From an uncultured Clostridia bacterium (GTDB lineage: Bacteria; Bacillota; Clostridia; UBA1381): a stretch of DNA of 64,000 bases. Positions within the stretch are counted from its first letter, which is position 1; every line of letters starts with the position of its first letter. Under the pieces are notes generated by a model. The model had not been told where the DNA came from. It did no database searches and was given only the letters and a program-made list of their open reading frames with translations. Location: NCBI GenBank assembly GCA_934487205.1, contig CAKSRS010000001.1:1-64000 (forward strand), written 5' to 3'. The position numbers and the translations under genes were made by a program. Positions 58,854-64,000 of this stretch are shown one piece after another.

Positions 58854-59861
58854 CTATTTAAAACAATCGAAAACATATTGTAATAACGCCGCCCACTCGT
58901 CGATTTCGCCCTGTTTCACGGCGAGGTCATATTCCGCGGTTTTGCAGACGCGCGCCTCCAAAAAATTCTCGGAAAATCCCTTTGCGCTGTCGACATATTT
59001 TCGCGTAATAAACGGCGCAAGTTTCAGGCGGCTGCTTATCATATCGTACGTCGCGCCCTCAGATAGCATCAGCTTGCAAAGCAGCATTTTATCAAATGCG
59101 GACGACAGCAGATACAGAATATTAAACGCCGACTCCTTATTTTCCTTCAGCCGCAGAATAACCGACATGGCTTTATCGCTGTTTTTCGCCGTGATTGCGT
59201 CGGTAATCTCAAAAATCACTATGCTGAGCGGCTTGGCGACAACCTTTTCGATATCGCTTTTGTAAATTTCGCCGGTGCAATAACTGCACAGTTTGTCCAA
59301 TTCATTTTTGACGTTTTGAATACCCGGGTCACACCGCGACACAAGCAGTTCGGCACATTCCTTCGAAAGTTTTTTTCCGCACTTTTGCGCCTCGCGCACC
59401 GCCCATGCCACAATCTCATAATCCTTCATATATGAAAATTCCACGCACAGTCCGAGTTTCGCGACCGCTTTATACAACACACTGCGCTTATCTACATCTT
59501 TTTCATCAAAAATCAGCAGCGCAAAACCGGGCAGATTTTTCAGCCGCTCCTGCCAGTACGCCTTTGTGTCCTCCGTCGCGGACTTGAAAATCCCGCTGTT
59601 TTTTATCACCACGAGCTTTTTTTCCGCCATCATCGGAAAAGAGTCGAGCGCGTCGTCGACGCGTCCGGGTGTGACTTCCTTATCCTCCAAAAATATGCGG
59701 TTGAAATCGCCGAATCCGTCGTCCGGGATAAGCGTCTGCATATGCGCGAGATAGCTGTCCTTTATGAACAGCTCCTCGCCGAAAAAGAGGTATAAATTCC
59801 CCGTTGATTTATTTTTTATCTGCTGTTTCAGCTGCAGAAAGCTATCATTTTTTTGTGCCAT
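58854..59861 (-). CDS. holA: DNA polymerase III subunit delta
   Basis: A 335-residue clamp-loader delta subunit. The N-terminal NTPase-like domain has the family's LYLFFGEELFIKDSYLAHMQ near residue 24 and KLVVIKNSGIF near 83, then the EWAVREAQKCGKKLSKECAELLVSRCDPGIQNVKNELDKL and LSSAFDKMLLCKLMLSEGATYDMISSRL regions near 150-280. It opens the sliding clamp for loading. ATP-binding Walker residues are absent, as expected for delta. The gene follows comEC on the same strand, a common arrangement in Firmicutes. Confidence 0.94.
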   Translation of the reverse strand: MAQKNDSFLQLKQQIKNKSTGNLYLFFGEELFIKDSYLAHMQTLIPDDGFGDFNRIFLEDKEVTPGRVDDALDSFPMMAEKKLVVIKNSGIFKSATEDTKAYWQERLKNLPGFALLIFDEKDVDKRSVLYKAVAKLGLCVEFSYMKDYEIVAWAVREAQKCGKKLSKECAELLVSRCDPGIQNVKNELDKLCSYCTGEIYKSDIEKVVAKPLSIVIFEITDAITAKNSDKAMSVILRLKENKESAFNILYLLSSAFDKMLLCKLMLSEGATYDMISSRLKLAPFITRKYVDSAKGFSENFLEARVCKTAEYDLAVKQGEIDEWAALLQYVFDCFK

Positions 59862-59878
59862 TTTCGTGAGCCTTTCTG

Positions 59879-62200
59879 TTAATTTTCATCGCGGAAACTT
59901 CTGTACTTCACGCCGCCGCGATTGCTGATTTTAAAGTGTATGTCGCCGAGACGGTCGGTGCGCAAAATCCGCGACCCGACTTTTAAATACCGCACCAAAA
60001 CCTTATTGCTCGGCAAATTATATTCATTGTCCGCGCCGACGCTGATTACCGCATATTTCGGATTTACATAGCCGACAAAATCGGCGTCATTTGCCGTTGC
60101 CGAGCCGTGATGCGCGACCTTCAACAGGTCGATATTGCGCGAATAATTCTCATTTACTTCGTCCGCCGAGTCGCCCGTAAACAGCGCAACAAAATCGCCG
60201 TAATGCACCTCCGCCACGATCGAAGTGTCATTTTCGTCACTTTCCGCGAGCTGCTCATCATCGGGCGCAAGAATATTTATCTTCACCCCCGAACCGTAGT
60301 TCAGAACATCGCCCTCCATTAAATATTCGACCTCAATCCCGCGCTCCGCGGCGATTTGCTCCAGCTTTTGCCGATACTCATTATCCGGGGCGGCGTCCGG
60401 CATCGCAAGCGTATCTATCTTTAAATTTTCCGCCGCCGCGATTATGCCCTCGACGTGGTCTTTATGATAATGCGACACAATCGCGGTGTCAACATGCGTG
60501 AACCCATGCGCTATCAAGTACGGCAGGTACACCTTTTCGCCCACATTATAATTTTCTTGGAACACCGGCGCGCCACCGCCGTCAATCAAAATCGTATCAC
60601 CTGTGCCGGTATGCAGAACAGCGCCGTCGCCCTGTCCGACGTTTACAAAATATATGTCCATGGAATTTACGCTGATATCAAGCGCAAGGCACAGCATGAA
60701 CGCACTTATAAACGTCAGAATTATTTTTGAAAATTCCGTGTTCAATTTCCCCGTTATTACGCGGATTGCAAGCCACATCGCGAGGTAACACGTTAATATC
60801 TCCAAAACCTCCGGCTTGGCAAGCATTACATGATTAAAAGGCAGGCGCGAAACTATCTCCGGCGAAATTTTTATCACACCGAGCGCGCCGTCCACTATCG
60901 CGCCGAGCACCGGAACCGTGCCGAATCCGCCCGAGATTACGAGCAGCGGCGGCGCAAATATCACGACCGCCGCAACGAACGGCAGCAAAATCGGCGCGAG
61001 AATTATCGAATACGGCGAAACCCCGTTATAATAATACGCCACGAGCGGGAGCGTGCCGATACTCAGCACCATCATCATTACCACCGCCGACGATACCGCA
61101 CTTTTACCGAAAAATATTTTATCAAGCCACGGTTGCAGTTTTCTGTAAATCGGCTCGTATACGACGCAGACCAGCAGTGACGATGCCACCGACAGCACAA
61201 ATGCGCCGTTGAAACACAAAAGCGGGTCAATCATTGTCATTGCAAGCACAATAACCGCCAAACAGTCCGCCCTGTTTGAAAATCCGAAAAGTTGTCGGCG
61301 GAAAATCACAAACGCGCCCAGCAGTGCGGCTTTTAACCCCGTCGGCGACGAGCTGTTATACAGTGCGTACACGACAAGCAGGCACATCATCACAAGCTCG
61401 CGCGACTGCTTATTTTTCCGAAATATCAGCCCCGCAAGAAACGTCAAAATCAATATATGCATATACGGCGAATAAACCGAATGTATCACACCCGTGCTGA
61501 CAAGCTGTGCATAATAATCATTCGAAAAATAGCTCTTGTCGCCCAGCAACAACGCATACATCATCGCGGCATCGTCGCCGGACCAGCGCATGCCGATAAG
61601 ATTATATATTTTATTTTTGAATATTCCGATAGGATTTATTATTCTGAATTTATTTTCACCTTTTATCCGCGCCGTCTCATACGCCGTCATGCGCGTTTTT
61701 ATGCCTTTACTGCCGTAATAATCGGCAACATCAAAGTCGGTTTCATTTTTCCTCTCGTCAAATTTATTTAAAAATCCCGACATCTGCACACGGTCGCCGT
61801 AGTCCAACATATATTTTGTCCCGACACGGATTTTTTCGCCCACACTGTATGTCTTGCCCAAATACGAGACCGTGTCCGCGTAAAGCGTGTACTTATACTT
61901 ATAATCGCCGTACGAATTTATCGGCGTCGACGCTATTGTTCCCGTTACTGTGACATATTTATCCGGAAATTCATAGTACAGACGATTTTCATAGGCATTA
62001 TAACAGCGCACTCCGCCGATAGCCAAAAATACGGCCGAAATAATAATCGTATTATTCTTTTTATGCAAAAACACCGCCGTAAGTCCCGACGCCGCAAGCA
62101 CACTGCCCGCGAACAGCAGCAGCGTTGACAAGCTGACCCACTTTGACAGCATTATCCCCGTTATGCAAGCCAATGCCGAAATCATTACCCATGAAAACAC
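59879..62200 (-). CDS. comEC: DNA internalization-related competence protein ComEC/Rec2
   Basis: A 773-residue polytopic protein. Order: an N-terminal DUF4131 and OB-like region (60-190), the ComEC channel domain with membrane helices (about 220-500) and a C-terminal metallo-beta-lactamase-like domain with SHYHKDHVEG (about 595), VGQGDGAVLHTGTGDTILIDGG and HHGSATANDADF. It forms the channel for transformation DNA. The GTG start at 62200 is chosen because AAAGGGGG lies eight bases ahead; the frame is open to 62269. It pairs with comM nearby for uptake and recombination. Confidence 0.93.
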   Translation of the reverse strand: MFSWVMISALACITGIMLSKWVSLSTLLLFAGSVLAASGLTAVFLHKKNNTIIISAVFLAIGGVRCYNAYENRLYYEFPDKYVTVTGTIASTPINSYGDYKYKYTLYADTVSYLGKTYSVGEKIRVGTKYMLDYGDRVQMSGFLNKFDERKNETDFDVADYYGSKGIKTRMTAYETARIKGENKFRIINPIGIFKNKIYNLIGMRWSGDDAAMMYALLLGDKSYFSNDYYAQLVSTGVIHSVYSPYMHILILTFLAGLIFRKNKQSRELVMMCLLVVYALYNSSSPTGLKAALLGAFVIFRRQLFGFSNRADCLAVIVLAMTMIDPLLCFNGAFVLSVASSLLVCVVYEPIYRKLQPWLDKIFFGKSAVSSAVVMMMVLSIGTLPLVAYYYNGVSPYSIILAPILLPFVAAVVIFAPPLLVISGGFGTVPVLGAIVDGALGVIKISPEIVSRLPFNHVMLAKPEVLEILTCYLAMWLAIRVITGKLNTEFSKIILTFISAFMLCLALDISVNSMDIYFVNVGQGDGAVLHTGTGDTILIDGGGAPVFQENYNVGEKVYLPYLIAHGFTHVDTAIVSHYHKDHVEGIIAAAENLKIDTLAMPDAAPDNEYRQKLEQIAAERGIEVEYLMEGDVLNYGSGVKINILAPDDEQLAESDENDTSIVAEVHYGDFVALFTGDSADEVNENYSRNIDLLKVAHHGSATANDADFVGYVNPKYAVISVGADNEYNLPSNKVLVRYLKVGSRILRTDRLGDIHFKISNRGGVKYRSFRDEN

Positions 62201-62240
62201 GTGCCGTACCCCCTTTCCGCCAAAATTTATCATCACTACT

Positions 62241-62269
62241 ATTTTATCACAGATTGCCGCGCGGTGCAA
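62241..62269 (-). promoter_or_regulatory. Possible comEC-holA promoter
   Basis: Minus-strand TTGCAC (62269-62264), 17-bp spacer, TAAAAT (62246-62241). The -35 is weak. Confidence 0.5.
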
Positions 62270-62360
62270 TCATAATAATACCCAAATTAAGGCATATTTT
62301 TTGGCGCAATAGTTTACGCTTATCCCGATATATATTAATCTGCATAATTTAAAAAAGCGC

Positions 62361-62393
62361 AAAAAAAGAACCGAGCGTAATGCTCGGTTCTTT
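62361..62393 (-). terminator. Terminator of the surface-protein gene
   Basis: Minus strand: AAAGAACCGAGC (62393-62382), a 5-nt loop, GCTCGGTTCTTT (62376-62365), then T residues. A 12-bp perfect stem placed 30 bases after the stop at 62425. Confidence 0.88.
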
Positions 62394-62424
62394 AAAACCT
62401 TTTAAGATAAATTCCTATCGGTAA

Positions 62425-64000
62425 TTATCTGATGATTTCGTAGATAGCAACTACTTCGTCGTCTACCAACTGTACAAGTGCATAGTTTGCGTAGTCGTTG
62501 ATGTCGTTACCATTTACAGTACCCCAGTGAATAAGTTCACTGTCGTTAGCGTCTTCAAACAATCTGAATGTTGAAGCCTTTACAGCTGCTGAAGATGCCT
62601 CTGCGTAAAGCTTATCCTTAAGCTTTGTTGATGTTGTATTACCAAGGTCATATGTGTATGTTGCGCAATCATTTGCGAACCTGAAGTTGTAGATACCCTG
62701 AAGTGTGTTCTGGTCATCAGCAATATTCTTGTTAATTACTTCATTACCTGTTGTACCTGTAACAACTGCGAGGTCAACTGAATTGTTGTCCTTGTTTGTG
62801 ATTACACCAAATGCAAGCTGCATATCAAGCTTTGTCGGGTTCTGAAGACCAAATACCCACTTAGATGCGTCATACTTACCTGTGATGTTTGTGTCACCTA
62901 CATAAGCGCCTGTCATAGCAGCATATGTATTTGTTGTCTGATAGTTGTAGATTGTGTAGATGTCTGATACAAGTCCGTCAGAATCTGTTTCATAGAAGAA
63001 TGCTGAACCTTCCTTCAATGCAGCTGCAATGTTTGTGTAGTTCTTAGCAACACCGTTTACCTTAACAGTTTCAGCCAGTTCCATAACCTTTTCTTCACCG
63101 TCTGCAAGTACATCCATTGTCAGGCACTGGTCATCATTAGCTGATATACCCTTTGAAGCCTTACCGCGAACAACTGCAAATCTTGATGTTGCGTTAACCT
63201 TTTCGCCAGCCTTTTCTACAAGTACAAAGCTATAGAATGAGCCAACCTTGTTAAATACGTATGCATCATACTTTTCGCCGTCTGCAAGTGAAGATACTGC
63301 CATCTTCTTGTAGTCGCCTACTGCACCGTTGCTGTAGCTACCGGTAGTAGCATTTTTCTTGCTTACATAATCAGCTGTGTTAATAATCTTTGTTGAGTCT
63401 TCAACTGCGTATGAACCCAGCTTACCTGTTCTTGCGTTGTATTCAAGATCTGTAGCAGCAGCAGCGTTAACAGCAGCTGTAACAGTCATGCTCGAAACAG
63501 CGCCTGTTGATGATTTAACTGTGTATTCAACTACACGGTACTGAGGTGCAACCTTACCGCCCGATATAACTGCAACAGTTGAATCAATTGCATGGTATGC
63601 TGTACCATCAAGGATTTCTGAAACCTTTGTCTTTGTAGCTGAACCTGTTCCTGCAAGGTCAAATGCCTTGTATGAACCGTCGCCAAGGATAAGTGTTACT
63701 GTATCGCTTGAAGAATTCAGCTTTTCAACGATAGCATAGTTCTTTGTTGACTCTGTAGCTTCATAATCATATATTCTGCCGAACGGGTCAATTGTTACTT
63801 TGTAGATTTCGCCTACAGTAAACTTTGTAGCGTTGCTTGTCAAACCTGTAAAGTCAACTGCAGCATATGTCTTAGAATCGATTGTTACTTCTTCGTCGTC
63901 ATCATTGATTGATGTCAGCTTACCTGAAGCTGTATCTCTTGAAACAAGGATTTCAACGAATTTCGGGTCTACAACTGATCTTGATGTCAAATTGTTAAGG
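62425..64000 (-). CDS. Probable cell-surface (S-layer-type) protein, 3' part (partial)
   Basis: The minus-strand frame is open from the stop at 62425 to the right edge, so at least 525 residues of the C-terminal part are present and the N terminus lies outside. It is rich in Thr, Ser, Ala, Asp and Asn, with repeated beta-strand-like units (for example LILGDGSYKAFDLAGTG, SSLADGEKYDAYVFNKVGSF, DLAVVTGTTGNEVINK) and almost no Cys. No enzymatic motif or LPXTG anchor at the end is seen. Codon choice is strikingly biased to GCT, ACA, CTT and GTT, unlike the neighbours, typical of a very highly expressed surface protein. SLH domains, if any, would lie in the missing N-terminal part. Confidence 0.75.
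   Translation of the reverse strand, partial: LNNLTSRSVVDPKFVEILVSRDTASGKLTSINDDDEEVTIDSKTYAAVDFTGLTSNATKFTVGEIYKVTIDPFGRIYDYEATESTKNYAIVEKLNSSSDTVTLILGDGSYKAFDLAGTGSATKTKVSEILDGTAYHAIDSTVAVISGGKVAPQYRVVEYTVKSSTGAVSSMTVTAAVNAAAATDLEYNARTGKLGSYAVEDSTKIINTADYVSKKNATTGSYSNGAVGDYKKMAVSSLADGEKYDAYVFNKVGSFYSFVLVEKAGEKVNATSRFAVVRGKASKGISANDDQCLTMDVLADGEEKVMELAETVKVNGVAKNYTNIAAALKEGSAFFYETDSDGLVSDIYTIYNYQTTNTYAAMTGAYVGDTNITGKYDASKWVFGLQNPTKLDMQLAFGVITNKDNNSVDLAVVTGTTGNEVINKNIADDQNTLQGIYNFRFANDCATYTYDLGNTTSTKLKDKLYAEASSAAVKASTFRLFEDANDSELIHWGTVNGNDINDYANYALVQLVDDEVVAIYEIIR

Overview
The window reads as a chromosomal segment of an endospore-forming Firmicute of the class Clostridia. The evidence is a spoIIE gene with Spo0A-type boxes upstream, a YerC/TrpR-like repressor, a GerMN-domain protein, DUF421/DUF4363 and DUF4179 families, TTGACA-17-TATAAT promoters and U-tailed hairpins. 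GC content looks moderate. No phage, integrase, transposase, CRISPR array or tRNA was seen. A pectin- or sugar-degrading gut clostridium would suit the GH26 enzyme, the surface protein and the fucose/rhamnose-type microcompartment, but that is inference.

Layout. 1-384 is the 5' end of a 16S rRNA gene (minus strand), driven by two tandem promoters, one overlapping the stop of queG. 721-4471 (minus) is an hflX-yigZ-lipoprotein-trxA-queG operon. 4662-7297 (plus) holds a YitT membrane protein and an Lrp/aminotransferase pair. 7360-10770 (minus) holds a decayed DUF554 gene, an HD-domain protein, a small unknown gene and spoIIE. 10968-15192 (plus) is a phosphodiesterase followed by the rpmH-rnpA-yidD-yidC-jag cluster and yebC. 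15244-24740 includes an MFS carrier, an RNA methyltransferase, a BlaI/M56/M23 signalling-protease operon, two cyclophilins, gyrA, a methyltransferase and yerC. 24857-30404 (plus) has DUF421/DUF4363, purB and a TrpXYZ-like ABC transporter behind an attenuator-like leader.

30972-39361 (minus) is the standout region: a bacterial microcompartment (BMC) operon. It encodes a class II (fuculose-phosphate type) aldolase, a PduO-like protein, a CoA-acylating aldehyde dehydrogenase, a Zn alcohol dehydrogenase, four BMC-H shell proteins, PduL, a BMC-P vertex protein, a PduS-like flavo-Fe-S protein and a PduT-like BMC-T trimer. No glycyl-radical or B12 diol dehydratase lies with it. The model is that lactaldehyde, or propionaldehyde made elsewhere, is oxidised to acyl-CoA and acyl-phosphate inside the shell. 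Reducing power would be recycled by the alcohol dehydrogenase and PduS.

39498-45323 (minus) is a housekeeping operon (HD protein, recX, rimO, pgsA, ttcA-like, comM). 45628-47341 (plus) is metNI without metQ. 47492-49048 (minus) is a DacF-like protein that lacks the catalytic Ser and Lys. 49291-52290 (plus) is a two-component system with a GerMN protein. 52378-56878 (minus) holds an ECF sigma/DUF4179 pair, a DUF218 protein and a GH26-like hydrolase. 57073-62200 (minus) has a serine hydrolase, a five-copy ~111-bp tandem repeat, holA and comEC. The window ends inside a large minus-strand gene for a probable surface-layer protein with distinct codon use.
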